From Periconia sp. R9002 (taxonomy: Eukaryota > Ascomycota > Dothideomycetes > Pleosporales > Periconiaceae): a stretch of DNA of 64,000 nt. The DNA is taken from assembly GCA_023627715.1 (NCBI GenBank), contig JAMAHW010000101.1:82621-146620 (forward strand), written 5' to 3'. The notes under the pieces are model-generated. The model was not told the DNA's origin. It saw nothing but the letters and a program-made list of their open reading frames with translations, and searched no databases. Position numbers and translations under genes: made by a program. Shown here in pieces: positions 22,967 through 33,460 of this stretch. Position 1 is the first letter of the stretch. Every line of letters starts with the position of its first letter.

Positions 22967-24114
22967 ACACACATAACGAACACAGTGATGGTCCATATAT
23001 AAACCCCAGAGAAAAATTAAAAATTGTTGTGTGGCGGAAGTTGTCCGAGCCACAAAATCTCTGTTGTGAATCAATTGCTTGCTACTTTTTTTTTGAACAA
23101 CTAGGAGGGGTTCTACCTCGACAAATACAAGATCCAAAAGTAAGAAACTAAAAAGGCGGACCACCTTTGAAAAATCTCCGAAAGGAAATCAAGGGGGTCA
23201 CATGAGACTGAGGGTCGTGGTCCTAGGTGACCATTGCTACTTATCTGCCGACTAGAATATGCAGCAATTCAGAATAATACTTAGAAAGCCCAAAAATCAA
23301 AAACGTCTTTGGTATCAGCGTAGGTGTCATCCTCATTGCAGTTTCCAAATCTTAACGTTCCCAATCTTAAACAACTGTGAATAGTTAGATACTTTTCGTG
23401 CATAGCGCATGTTGCACCAATGTCGGGATTTTTTTTTTTTGGCTATAATCCGGTCTTTCCTACCTTGTCATGTTGCACATCCAATCAATTGATGCCTTCT
23501 CCCCATTCTCCCCATATGTTATTGATAGAGATCACAACCCTATGACCATTATGAGTTACATACTACGCGCACCACCTGGAGCAGATGATTGATCCTGGTA
23601 TTCCTTGAGCTGGCCATGGTTATTGGCATGTTTTACAAGCGTTATTCAAGTTCGAAGTAGTTGAGAATAGACATAGTTCTTGGCATCATGCACATAATTA
23701 ATAGTGGAAGCTTTACTCACCAAGCGGCCGATGAGAATAATCTGGGTTACGAGGAAAGAGCTTGATTAGACTACATCAGGCACACATGCATTTTTGGAAA
23801 TGCAGGATTGATGTAGCCCGCCTGTATGCAATTCTTAGCGACATACACACCCCTCTTCCCATTGGACAGTCGCCACCTCCACCTATAACCTTGTGCGCGC
23901 ATATATTGCGAGTGGTGCATTTGGAAATCTTGGGTCCTTCATACTTATATGAGCAACCCAATATTGGTTAGCTTACACTCTACGCCCGGAAGAATTATTT
24001 TACACCAGTATCTTCGCCAGCGTCGTGTTTCTATTCCAGGGCTTTAAACATGACGGCACGCACTATTACGACTCGTCCCTATTTCCATTGCTGCCTTTGT
24101 GCTTTACTATCACG
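22967..24114. other. Intergenic, no gene
   Basis: About 1.1 kb between two rightward genes. No domain is recognisable in any frame. A T-run (23,431-23,441) and AT-rich patches occur. The last few hundred bases are probably the promoter of the GH28 gene. Confidence 0.5.
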
Positions 24115-25474
24115 ATGATGCCTTCGAAGTTTTTCAGTTTGGCCGTGCTCATGGCGGTTCAAGCCATGGCTGGCATGACCAAGAATGGCACACGTTGCAC
24201 CGTGACCCCATCGGGCTCTAATGATGATTCGGGCTTCATCATGGATGCTTTTAAGAACTGTGGACAGAATGGCCAGGTACATGACGTCCCAACCAATTGT
24301 AGTGCTGCGCTAATCACGCAACTAGATTGATATCGTAGAAGGGGACTACACAATTGCAAAGGTCATGGATGTTCTCAACCTTAAAAATTGCGACATCAGC
24401 ATTTACGGAAAACTCACGTGGACCACTGATGTCAACTACTGGACCAAAAACAGCATAGGAGTAACTTACTCGCAGAGAAGCACAGCCTTCCGTCTAGGTG
24501 GTGCTACATTCTCGCTTCGCGGTTACGGCAAGGCTTTATTCTTCGGCAACGGCCAGACATGGTACGATGTGAACAAAAACGGCTCGAATATGGCAGGCCG
24601 TCCAATCAGCTTGACGTTGTGGAAGGCGCAGAACGTACTTGTTGACGGCATTACATGGAGGCAGCCACAATTTTGGTGAGTATTCTGTCAGATTGCATAA
24701 AGCCCAGGCAAAGTAACATTACAGGCACACCTTTGTTGCCTACTCGCAAAACGTGACTATGACCAATTTAGACATGAGCGCTGTCTCCAACTCTCAGTGG
24801 AATACCGTGAACACGGATGGTTTCGACTCTTGGAATTCCAAGGATATCACCATCAAAAACTGGTCGGTGACGTGCGGAGACGTAAGTTGTAAGCTTCTTG
24901 AGTCCTGCCTTGCTGACACCGGTGCCAGGATTGCATTTCCATCAAAGGAAACAGCAGCAACGTCTATGTGAAGAACGTGACTTGCCATGAGTCGGGTGCA
25001 GCTGTCATTGGTTCTCTCGGAAATCCGACAAACGTCCCAGACTACGTGGACAATGTTTTGTTCGAAGATTTCACAGCGATTCATTCCTCAAACGCCGCCT
25101 GGATAAAAACCTACCCAGGAATAGGCCACGTCAAGAACATTACGTTCCGCAATTTTGTATTTCAGGATGTGAATCAGCCAATTTACATTTCGCCTTGCAT
25201 TTACAGCTACAGCAACTGCGATGCAAGCAAGCTGAAAATCAGCGACGTTACGTGGGAGAACATCACCGGTACCAGCAGATACAATGTTGCGGCAGGCATT
25301 TACTGCAGTAAAAACACGCCTTGCACAGGTCTAAAGTTCAAAAATATTGATATCAAGCCAAAGAATGGGGGCACCTCCAAAGTATTGTGCAGCAACATGA
25401 ACAGCGATAGTGGATTGGCCTGCACGGGCACCTGTCCCGCAGGATGGGTACAACAGCTGAGCGGGAACGCGTAG
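24115..25474 (+). CDS. Secreted GH28 exo-type glycosidase (exo-polygalacturonase or exo-rhamnogalacturonase)
   Basis: GH28 enzymes hydrolyse pectin backbones. Four exons, 24115-24276, 24326-24675, 24725-24881 and 24929-25474, with GT-AG introns of 49, 49 and 47 bp, give 404 residues ending at TAG. The N-terminus (MMPSKFFSLAVLMAVQAMAG) is a signal peptide; ATG 24118 is an alternative start. The right-handed beta-helix family motifs are NTDGFD (Asp202) and CGDDCIS (Asp223, Asp224; the codon pair is created by splicing of intron 3). The usual GHG motif is replaced by CHESGAAVIGSLG, and the RIK motif reads WIKTYPG. STAFRLGG and the lack of the GHG histidine fit exo-acting or rhamnogalacturonan-active subfamilies better than endo-polygalacturonase. 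The exact substrate is uncertain. Confidence 0.9.
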
Positions 25475-26197
25475 ATCGGCACTCCGGAAATATATCTATC
25501 CTGATATAATGGAATCATTGCTCAAATCTAGATGCTTCTGGTTCATTTCGCGGTCTTCATTCTTCGCACAGTGGATATTATCACAAGCAAAGGCACTCTG
25601 AACTTCCATGATGATTCTTATAGGCTGAGCTTGGTAAAACTATATTGGAATCTCATGAAAGGTCTGATGTTACTTCCATCGGAAAACAGAAGCAATGTGC
25701 TCTATACAATGTGTGTAAGACCTATGAGATAATACGAGGAGCTAACACGCCGGGTTGTGACAGTTCGGGCCGCTGGATTACCAGATGATATGCACAAATT
25801 ATGTACCGCAGATAAAAACTGTAGACGCTCTAGTTAGAGTGGCTACCTATTCCGATTTGTCGCCGTATCCGAACCAGCCATTTTACAATCATCGATCGAT
25901 TCTGGTAACTTGTGATCGAGAGTTTGGATGGAATTTAGAACCAGTGAAAATGGTCGTGGCAATATTTGTAACTGGATCATAGTTCAATGAAATGATGAGT
26001 GCGAACTCCTACACTTCTTGGTAGCGCCTAGCCTATAATTCCACCACGTTCCCACCTAGTTTACCTTCCCCCCTCAGCTCTATTGCGGGGCGGCCCGGGC
26101 ACACCAGATCTGTTACAGTACCATACTTGCTTGGTCAAATTTAGGAGCAGGAGCGAGCTAGACTAGCCCGATCGCTCTGGAACAGAATTAGCGCGCA

Positions 26198-26247
26198 ACC
26201 ATAGTCGAGGTCCGGAGTCTCCACCATAGTCGAGATTCAGAACCTCC
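26198..26247 (+). repeat. 25-bp imperfect tandem duplication (2 copies)
   Basis: ACCATAGTCGAGG... at 26198-26222 is followed directly by ACCATAGTCGAGA... at 26223-26247. The copies differ mainly by transitions (GGTCCGGAGT against GATTCAGAAC). Confidence 0.6.
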
Positions 26248-26714
26248 ATTGTACTCAGCGATGCATTTTAGTAATTTCCCCACTAAAAAATTTGGAATAT
26301 GCATTCGGTTTGCTTTAGACTCTAAGGATAGTTCGTACAATTTCTGCTCCACATGGGTCAGTAGTATCAATGATGTGTGTAAGAGTGCACTGTAGATCCA
26401 CTGGTAACATCGGGCACACCTAGCGCGGTGAAACAGCCGCAGATTAGATCGAAATAGCGCGTATTATTGCATCGATATACGTCATATGAGTATACTGGTT
26501 GTAGAAGAACTCCCCTCAGCACGTTGGATTTTTGCATATCGGGACATCCAGCTGAACCATACCCTTGTGCAAATGAGAAGTTGCTATCCGGACTTCCTGA
26601 CCCAGCCTGATACGCACGACCACTCCACGTACAATTGAACCATACTTTACTAAAGTATTGCAAATGTTTGAGTCAAAAAACACATGTCCTAGCATTGACC
26701 GAGAGAGAACGGCA

Positions 26715-26722
26715 TATATAAA
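26715..26722 (+). promoter_or_regulatory. TATA box of the secreted-protein gene
   Basis: TATATAAA lies 123-130 bp upstream of the ATG at 26845. The position and match suggest the gene had, or still has, a working core promoter. Confidence 0.35.
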
Positions 26723-26844
26723 CGATACGCCCTCCCTATTACCACAATTATCAACTTCCGAATACTCACACATTATCTATCCAAATTTCTGTCAAAATTT
26801 ACTTTTCACCCATTGCTCTATATATTCCCTCATTTAATTTCAGA

Positions 26845-27564
26845 ATGAAATTCCTTGTCATTCTCAGCTCCACTGCCGCTCTCGTTGGCGCCGCCCCTAC
26901 CGCTCCAGAACAGTATCCATCAGTTTATGAAGAGGCCGACTTCGACGATCTGATATCGCTACCGGCCCTACCTTTGATTCCGATACCTAAACCTTACAAG
27001 GGACTATACTACCAGAGTATCAGATTCATTCAGAGGGTCAACTCCAACGGCGGGCTGCCGCTTCCTGGCATCGAGCCTCATTCGGGCACCAACTATGCCA
27101 CTATTGGTGTTGGATCTCAGCTTGATGGCACACCGATGCTCACCACCAACTATCCCGACAGCAAAGTTTAATCTTTCAAGCTCAAGAGTTGGTATTTTGG
27201 TTGCGTCATCCAGCTGGAAAATGGCGCCACTGCTATACCAACTGCTTGCAACATATACGTTACTGGTTACAAGGGTAAAGACAACACAGTTGCCAATAGC
27301 AAGCAAGTGTGCGCCCAGACCTTTTCGTACAACCCTTCTACAGCACTTAGACAGCAGCAACAGGCCTATGGGAAATTCTATGACTGTGCAGACAAGGACA
27401 TCCAGTTCGCTGTTGTCCAATTCAGCCTCGCCGGGGGACAGAGCGCCGTTCAGCTACTGGGAGCAGCGGTTCTCGACAATATATATTTCAGCTATAAGAA
27501 TAAGTATTGCTATCCCAAGGAATACCCTGACGAAGACCCTGAGGAAGACCCTGAGAAACATTAA
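26845..27564 (+). pseudogene. Secreted protein gene with an in-frame stop
   Basis: The frame from ATG 26845 starts with a signal peptide (MKFLVILSSTAALVGAAPTA), runs 108 codons to TAA at 27169-27171, and then continues open in the same frame for 130 more codons to TAA at 27562-27564. The second part keeps a coherent protein character: SWYFGCVIQLENGATAIPTACN, CAQTFSYNP, YDCADKDIQFAVVQFSL, and an acidic tail of Asp/Glu-Pro repeats. The layout resembles a family of fungal secreted proteins with an F-L-S-YFGC block, in which the position of the stop is coding. A true intron removing the stop would need a poor donor (GTGTTG near 27,109). A nonsense mutation is the simplest reading; stop readthrough or a sequencing error are alternatives. 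Function unknown. Confidence 0.65.
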
Positions 27565-28409
27565 ATCTTTTCAATTGATGGACTATGTGCTAGTCACTAT
27601 TCTGTAATTGGTGTCTCTGCAAGTGCCTTTTTGGAAAGTGGTTGCTCATTTTCGGTCGCTTCTTCGCATTACAGCCTCAGGCAATTTTCACTCCTTTTTA
27701 ATATAGAAATATCTCGTTCCACTGCTTGTTTTAAAATCTACTTCAATGATGTACATACCTACAATTGATACATACATACCACCTAACGTGTTCCTCGCCC
27801 TATGCATGTGAGAGACATTATGAACTTGGGAATGTGTTCCCTTTTACTTTCCATGTAGATGAGATTCGCACAGGTAATTAGCATGGGAGGAACTATTTGC
27901 TCTCAGGGTGCTAGCAGCTTGATCAGATCTGGAACTCAACTACATAGCGAGTCACGTGTTAATGTTTGAGGAATGCTTTGTAATGGGTTTTCAGCCACCA
28001 CTGCCACATTAAGCGGGGTGTGGCTGTGTTCGTAGGCCCCAGCCCCTCGCCGGTCTACGACACATCTGCGCGGCGGAGGAAGAGATAAAAGTTCATCGAA
28101 TGCCGGGAAAGCAAGTATTCTCATACTGATTCCTATTTTTGTCTCTCTGAGCAAATCCAGGTGTTGTGACGCTCTGTGGTGTCGTTAGGCTACATAGCTG
28201 TTGTATAGGCGGCCGCCTAGGCAGATAGGCAGAAGACAAGCATAAAGCGTTACGAATTTGCTACGAATCCGCTCTCCCCATTGAGCATCTGAATTGCATA
28301 TTGGTGCAAAGTCTTCATTGATTTTTACTTCCATCCTCACTAACGGTTGATCAGCACTTTCGGTTGCGACACTGTTTACTGCCTTCCACCTTCAGCTCTT
28401 TGAAATACC
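27565..28409. other. Intergenic, no gene
   Basis: 3' flank of the secreted-protein gene and promoter region of the VIT-VWA gene. No coding sequence is supported. Confidence 0.5.
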
Positions 28410-31400
28410 ATGTTTGGATCTGTTCCGTCACGTCCTCAGGTCTGCGGACTCTACTACACTGTTTTCTACACGGGCCAGCCCGAGAAAGTGTACCTTCCCC
28501 AGGTTGAATTGCAAGCGCACTCTACCATCCTTCAGACCACTTCCAAAACCACCCTCACCCAAACATTCATCAACCCATCATCCACCAAAGGCATTAGGGA
28601 GATTAGCTACACTTTTCCGCTGTATGATGGAGTCAGTGTGATTGGTTTTACCTGTCATGTCGGCGGCCGCACCATTGTCGGCGAGGTTAAAGAGAAGGAA
28701 AAAGCGGCAAGTGTCTACACGGAAGCAGTCGCCCGAGGCGAGACTGCCGGTTTGTTCCAGCAGCTCGATACTGCTGATGTTTTCTCGAATACACTAGGCA
28801 ATGTGCCACCCGGTGCCAGAGTTGTCATCGAGATTACCTACTTGGGTGAATTGAAGCACGATATGGAAGTGGATGGCATCCGATTCACCATACCAAACTT
28901 CATAGCTCCGCGCTACGGTAGATACCCTGTCGGTTTCGATAGCAATACGGCGATTGGAAATGGAATTGCCATTACTGTCGACGCAGAGATGGCTGAAGGT
29001 AGTTTCATTCAGAAGATACTCTCTCCCAGTCACCCTATTTCAGTGTCGGTGGGTACCACTTCTATTGCTCCAAATGCATCTCCATCCATGTCGAAAGCAT
29101 CTGCAACCCTAAGCTTGGGGACTGCACAGCTCGACACCGACTTTGTTCTTCAATTTATTGCCAAAGATACAGGTGTCCCCAAAGCTGTCCTCGAAATACA
29201 TCCCACTATTCCAAACCAGCGTGCTCTCATGGCAACTCTGGTGCCGAAGTTTACGTTGCCCTCCGAAAGACCTGAGATTGTTTTCGTTTGTGACCGCTCC
29301 GGGTCAATGGGAGGAGGTAACATTGTCCTAGTACGACAAGCGCTACAAGTATTTCTCAAGTCGCTACCTGTTGGCGTGATGTTTAACATATGCTCCTTTG
29401 GAGGGTCGCATTCTTTTCTGTGGCCGAGAAGTGTGTCTTATACCCAGGACACGCTTAACGAAGCCGTGAGGCATGTAGAAACCTTCGAGGCCAACTATGG
29501 CGGAACAGAGATGCTCACGCCTATCAAGGCGACCATCGAGCAACGCTACAGAGACATGTCGCTCGAAATCATGTTGTTGACCGATGGAGCCATATGGAAC
29601 CAACAGGATGTTTTTGACTACATGAACGAGAAAATTACCGTGGTTAAAGCCCCAATTCGGGCCTTCACTCTAGGAGTCGGCGCTGGAGTATCCACTGCAC
29701 TCATTGAAGGGATTGCGAAAGCTGGAAACGGATTCTCTCAGACAGTGGCGGAAGGCGAGAAGATGGATAGCAAGGTGGTTCGCATGCTGAAAGGTGCCTT
29801 GTCCCCACATGTGAATGATTACAGTCTGGAGATCATCTACGACATCGACACGAAACCTGAAGCAGACGACGATGACTTTGAAATCATTGAAAAGGTTTCT
29901 GATAGTCTGAATGTCAAACTAAACCTGAGCGCTGAAGTACCCTCACCCAAACCCGTAAGTTCCCACTCCGTGTCGACTTCAAGGGTCTACGCTAAGCATA
30001 ACCAGAAACAACCAATATCCCTATTCGACACCTCTGCTGACCCGGATAAGACCGAAACCCTTGCTGCTGACGAGACAGGTGAAGCGCGATACGCACATCT
30101 TCCAAAGGTCTCAGTTCCGAAAATTATCCAAGCACCCCAGAGTGTCCCCACCCTCTTCGCATTCAATCGAACGACTGTGTACCTCCTTCTGGGTCAGGAA
30201 TCCCCCAAAGAGACACCAAAGTCGATTATCCTGCGTGGCACAAGCTCCCACGGTCCTCTCGCGCTCCAGTTTCCTGTGCAGATATTAGAGACCCCTGGCG
30301 AGATGATCCATCAGCTCGCGGTGAAGAAGGCTACATCGGAGCTCGAGCAAGGACGTGGCTGGCTCGCGGAAGCCAAAGATGAGTCTACCGGGAAGATGCT
30401 GAAGAAACAATTTGAGGGTCGGTTCGGCAGCATGGTGGAGCGCGAAGCAGTTCGACTCGGCGTGCAGTTCCAAGTCAGCGGGAAATGGTGTTCTTTCGTT
30501 GCCGTAGAGAAGAAAGGAAAAACGCAAGACAGCGAGGAAAAAGAGAGTTTTGAGTGGCTCGAGGATGAAGAAAGCAGAACTGCGACATCTCAGCCGGCGC
30601 AATATGTATCCGCTGTTTCTTCCGTCTCTTCGACAACTCATAATCAGGGAGGCAACCTATTCACATCTAGCCCATCCTCAGCGCAAAGCTCATTGTTTCA
30701 GCAACCGCATCACCCGCAGCAGCATCAGCAGCAGCAAATGCAATCAAATCTATTCCTTTGGGGGTCTCCTGCCAGCAATAACGCGTTGAACAAACCTCAG
30801 GCCTTTGGGGCCAGTTCAGCATCTGGCGCATATCAATCAAATCTGTTCGGAAACGCATCAGCTGGCTTTGGACAACAGCAGCAGGCACAGCAAGCACTGC
30901 CGTTTGGAGCGATATCTGCCGCCAGTAACACAGCTGGATCTGGGTTATTTGGAGCGCCTTCTACCAGTAACTCAGGCGGGGGTGGGTTATTTGGAGCGCC
31001 TTCTACCAGTAACTCAGGCGGAGGTGGGTTATTTGGAGCGCCTTCTACCAGTAACTCAGGCGGAGGTGGGCTATTCGGAGCTCCTTCTGCCAGTAAATCG
31101 GCCGGATCTGGGTTATTTGGGGCCCTTCCAGCATCTAGCGCGGAACTTTCTGGGTCGTCAGGATTTCGGTTTGGTCCATCACAACATCAACCGCGATCAT
31201 CGCCATTTTCTGGGGGTGTTTCTGCCAACAACCCCCCACCGCCCGCAGGTCAGCGATTTGGGGTTGCATCAGCATCTAGCGGGCATCAACCTAGAACGTC
31301 AGGATTTGGTTTTGGTCAACAGCAGCAGCAACCACAGCAACACGGTCTTCAGGACTACCAGATCTCCCTCATGTCCCTCGAACAGCAGAACAAAAAACGC

Positions 31401-31964
31401 CTCTTAATGGCTAGAGATGATCAAGATGCATTGAGCACTTCCTCAAATGTAGCTTCTATGCCTGATATCGGGCCTAAACAGGTGGTGGCTAATAAAGGCT
31501 TAGAGTGGAATTTTCCGAAAGGTTTTCCGAAAGCAGAAACGCTTTTTGGCAGCTCTATGATCACAGATTCAAGATTCCAGCAGCCACTAGGAACGGACGA
31601 CGAGCTCCACGCCTTCATCACAGGTTCAGGATTTAAACAACCACCAAGAACAGACGACGAGATTCACACCTTTCTTATAAAACTACAAACTTTTGAAGGC
31701 TACTGGGAATGGACGCCTGAGCTCTTCACTGTGCTCAAGCTATCTGAGGACCGTGCAGAGGAGGAACGTATGCATATCTCGATCGAGAAGCGAGAGTGGG
31801 CGACGGCAGTGGTGATTGCATTCTTTGAGCAGAAATTGGGGGCATTGAGTAGCAGTTGGGAGTTGGTTGTTAAGAAAGCAAGAGCTTGGTTAATAGAAAG
31901 GGTTGATAGCAGCAGTGGGTTAACGATGGAGGACATCATTTGGAAAGCAGCGAGTCTGATTTAG
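28410..31964 (+). CDS. VIT and VWA domain protein with FG-repeat-like region (1,184 aa)
   Basis: A single exon. An N-terminal VIT domain (about residues 10-145, with KEKEKAASVYTEAVARGETAGLFQQ) is followed by a von Willebrand factor A domain from about 289, whose MIDAS motif DRSGSMG begins at Asp295; a later LTDGAIW matches the family. This pairing is found in VWA5A-like intracellular proteins and inter-alpha-trypsin-inhibitor relatives. Residues of roughly 740-985 are low complexity: poly-Gln/His, then GLFGAPS and FGFG repeats resembling FG nucleoporins, including a 42-bp minisatellite. The last ~100 residues (FEGYWEWTPELFTVLKL ... VVIAFFEQKLGALSSSWELVVKKARAWL) form a conserved C-terminal helical module seen in VIT-VWA proteins. 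There is no signal peptide, so it is probably cytoplasmic or nuclear. Its role in fungi is not established. Confidence 0.9.
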   Translation: MFGSVPSRPQVCGLYYTVFYTGQPEKVYLPQVELQAHSTILQTTSKTTLTQTFINPSSTKGIREISYTFPLYDGVSVIGFTCHVGGRTIVGEVKEKEKAASVYTEAVARGETAGLFQQLDTADVFSNTLGNVPPGARVVIEITYLGELKHDMEVDGIRFTIPNFIAPRYGRYPVGFDSNTAIGNGIAITVDAEMAEGSFIQKILSPSHPISVSVGTTSIAPNASPSMSKASATLSLGTAQLDTDFVLQFIAKDTGVPKAVLEIHPTIPNQRALMATLVPKFTLPSERPEIVFVCDRSGSMGGGNIVLVRQALQVFLKSLPVGVMFNICSFGGSHSFLWPRSVSYTQDTLNEAVRHVETFEANYGGTEMLTPIKATIEQRYRDMSLEIMLLTDGAIWNQQDVFDYMNEKITVVKAPIRAFTLGVGAGVSTALIEGIAKAGNGFSQTVAEGEKMDSKVVRMLKGALSPHVNDYSLEIIYDIDTKPEADDDDFEIIEKVSDSLNVKLNLSAEVPSPKPVSSHSVSTSRVYAKHNQKQPISLFDTSADPDKTETLAADETGEARYAHLPKVSVPKIIQAPQSVPTLFAFNRTTVYLLLGQESPKETPKSIILRGTSSHGPLALQFPVQILETPGEMIHQLAVKKATSELEQGRGWLAEAKDESTGKMLKKQFEGRFGSMVEREAVRLGVQFQVSGKWCSFVAVEKKGKTQDSEEKESFEWLEDEESRTATSQPAQYVSAVSSVSSTTHNQGGNLFTSSPSSAQSSLFQQPHHPQQHQQQQMQSNLFLWGSPASNNALNKPQAFGASSASGAYQSNLFGNASAGFGQQQQAQQALPFGAISAASNTAGSGLFGAPSTSNSGGGGLFGAPSTSNSGGGGLFGAPSTSNSGGGGLFGAPSASKSAGSGLFGALPASSAELSGSSGFRFGPSQHQPRSSPFSGGVSANNPPPPAGQRFGVASASSGHQPRTSGFGFGQQQQQPQQHGLQDYQISLMSLEQQNKKRLLMARDDQDALSTSSNVASMPDIGPKQVVANKGLEWNFPKGFPKAETLFGSSMITDSRFQQPLGTDDELHAFITGSGFKQPPRTDDEIHTFLIKLQTFEGYWEWTPELFTVLKLSEDRAEEERMHISIEKREWATAVVIAFFEQKLGALSSSWELVVKKARAWLIERVDSSSGLTMEDIIWKAASLI
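30939..31106 (+). repeat. 42-bp coding minisatellite, four tandem copies
   Basis: Four in-frame 42-bp units (starting 30939, 30981, 31023 and 31065) encode 14-residue repeats of the form GGLFGAPSTSNSGG. Copies 2 and 3 are almost identical; copy 4 has diverged, and a partial fifth follows. Because the unit is a multiple of three, copy number can vary without frameshift. Confidence 0.9.
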
Positions 31965-32638
31965 GAGAGAGAGAGGGATGGAAGATCAGATCAGGTTAAT
32001 GTATGAAGCTTATCATTTTTTCTGTACATCGTAACTAGCTCATTTGTGCTGTAGTTAATAATGAAAAAGCCCTGCGACGCACTGAAACTACATGTGGCGA
32101 AACATGAAGCCCAGGGACATGTATCAGACAGTGACGGCAATACATCGGTTACTACGCATAGCAGGTCTTATTATCCCCTTTCAACGAAAAATCGTTTTCA
32201 CCTTCAAAATTCAGTTGAGTTGTAGTTGTACTAGAAATTGGGGGTGGGGACGCGGCAAAATTCACATGCCATTATAAAAAAGTCGCGGGTGCAAGGAAAC
32301 TTAAATCAGCCACCGGCTTGAGGAGCATAGCAGCAATTCTCGGCATAGGGTCAAAGAAGGATAACAACCGTCTTAAATGTACTCGTAACAATGCTCATCT
32401 ATAACTCGGGGTTTAGCCTAAGGATCTACAGTGAAAACCATCGTCATTGGTTGACGCATTGCTGTACCCCATTGTCGCTCCGCACGGGTAACTATACGAT
32501 AGATTGCGAAAATGTACCGATCCCTGTCTCGAGGTAAATGATCCATCACATATTAGGGACCGGTCCATTCAAATACCGTGAGTTACACTGCCATCCTCTC
32601 GACATCAAAATTCTTGCAGACGCCAAATTTGATTCAAG
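31965..32638. other. Intergenic, no gene
   Basis: 3' flank of the VIT-VWA gene and promoter of the esterase gene. I see no coding sequence or repeat. Confidence 0.5.
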
Positions 32639-33460
32639 ATGAAGTTCCCAGTGTCACTTGCCCTGTTGTCGCTCTGTATGTATTCACCCCAACGCGCCAA
32701 CTTTCCAACTTGAACTCACCATTGAAGTCGCGCCGCCAACGCTCTCCACGCCCGTGCCCGAAAATGTGTCCCGCCAAGCCAAGGTCTCTCTGCGTATTTT
32801 ACCTCTCGGTGACTCGATAACGTTTGGCTACATGCAGGGCCAATCGACCAACGGCTACCGCGAAGAACTCCGCTCCCGCCTCGTCGCCGCCAATCAAACC
32901 GTAGACTTTGTCGGTACCCTAAAGTCAGGCAGCATGGCTGACAACGACAACGAGGGTCATTCCGGGTGGGTGATCAGTCAGGTGCGCGGTGTTATCCAAC
33001 CCGCCATTGCGCTAAAGCCCAACGTCGTGCTCATTCACCTCGCAACCAACGACCTGAACCGTGGCAACAATCCTCCAGAGCCTGATGCGCAGGCACCAAC
33101 TCGACTTGGGCAATTGATCGACGATATCTTGGCGAAGCTACCTGATGCAGCGATCTTTGTAGCCAAGATTGTGGGCACTACTAATTCAGGACTGCAACAG
33201 AAGTTTAACACGTACAATGCTGCCATTCCTGGTGTTGTGAAGGAGAGGACCGATAAGGGATTCAAACTGTTCGTAGTTGACCAGAGCGTGGTAAAGGGAA
33301 GCGAATTGAGCGATTATTTACATCCGTAAGTATCAGCCCTGCTCAATTCAGGTAATTGCTAATTAGTAAAAGCAATGCTGCCGGATATAAACATATGGGC
33401 GATATCTGGGCGGATGCCGTGCTGAGTAACACAGCCTCATTCAAGCCACCGCCTTCTTGA
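32639..33460 (+). CDS. Secreted SGNH/GDSL esterase, CE3-like
   Basis: Likely removes acetyl groups from plant polysaccharides outside the cell. Three exons, 32639-32675, 32728-33325 and 33373-33460, with GT-AG introns of 52 and 47 bp, give 240 residues. The first exon encodes the start of a short signal sequence (MKFPVSLALLSL). SGNH blocks are all visible: LPLGDSIT with nucleophile Ser42, MADNDNEGHSGW (block II glycine), HLATNDL (block III Asn), and SDYLHPNAAGY (catalytic Asp/His; the last codon of HP is completed by splicing of intron 2). VDFVGT followed by MADNDNEGHSGWVI is characteristic of carbohydrate-esterase family 3 acetylxylan-esterase-like proteins. A rhamnogalacturonan acetylesterase role is a less likely alternative. 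Confidence 0.88.

Larger units (their letters stand above)
25475..26844. other. Intergenic, no gene supported
   Basis: About 1.4 kb. Minus-strand frames at 26,367-26,773 look slightly protein-like but have no recognisable domain, start context or splice structure. A 25-bp tandem repeat lies at 26,198-26,247. Confidence 0.4.

Noticed and set aside
30805..31407. 200-codon rightward frame inside the VIT-VWA gene
   Set aside because: It is the +1 shadow of the minisatellite and low-complexity region; its repeats mirror the 42-bp unit and the main frame explains the DNA.
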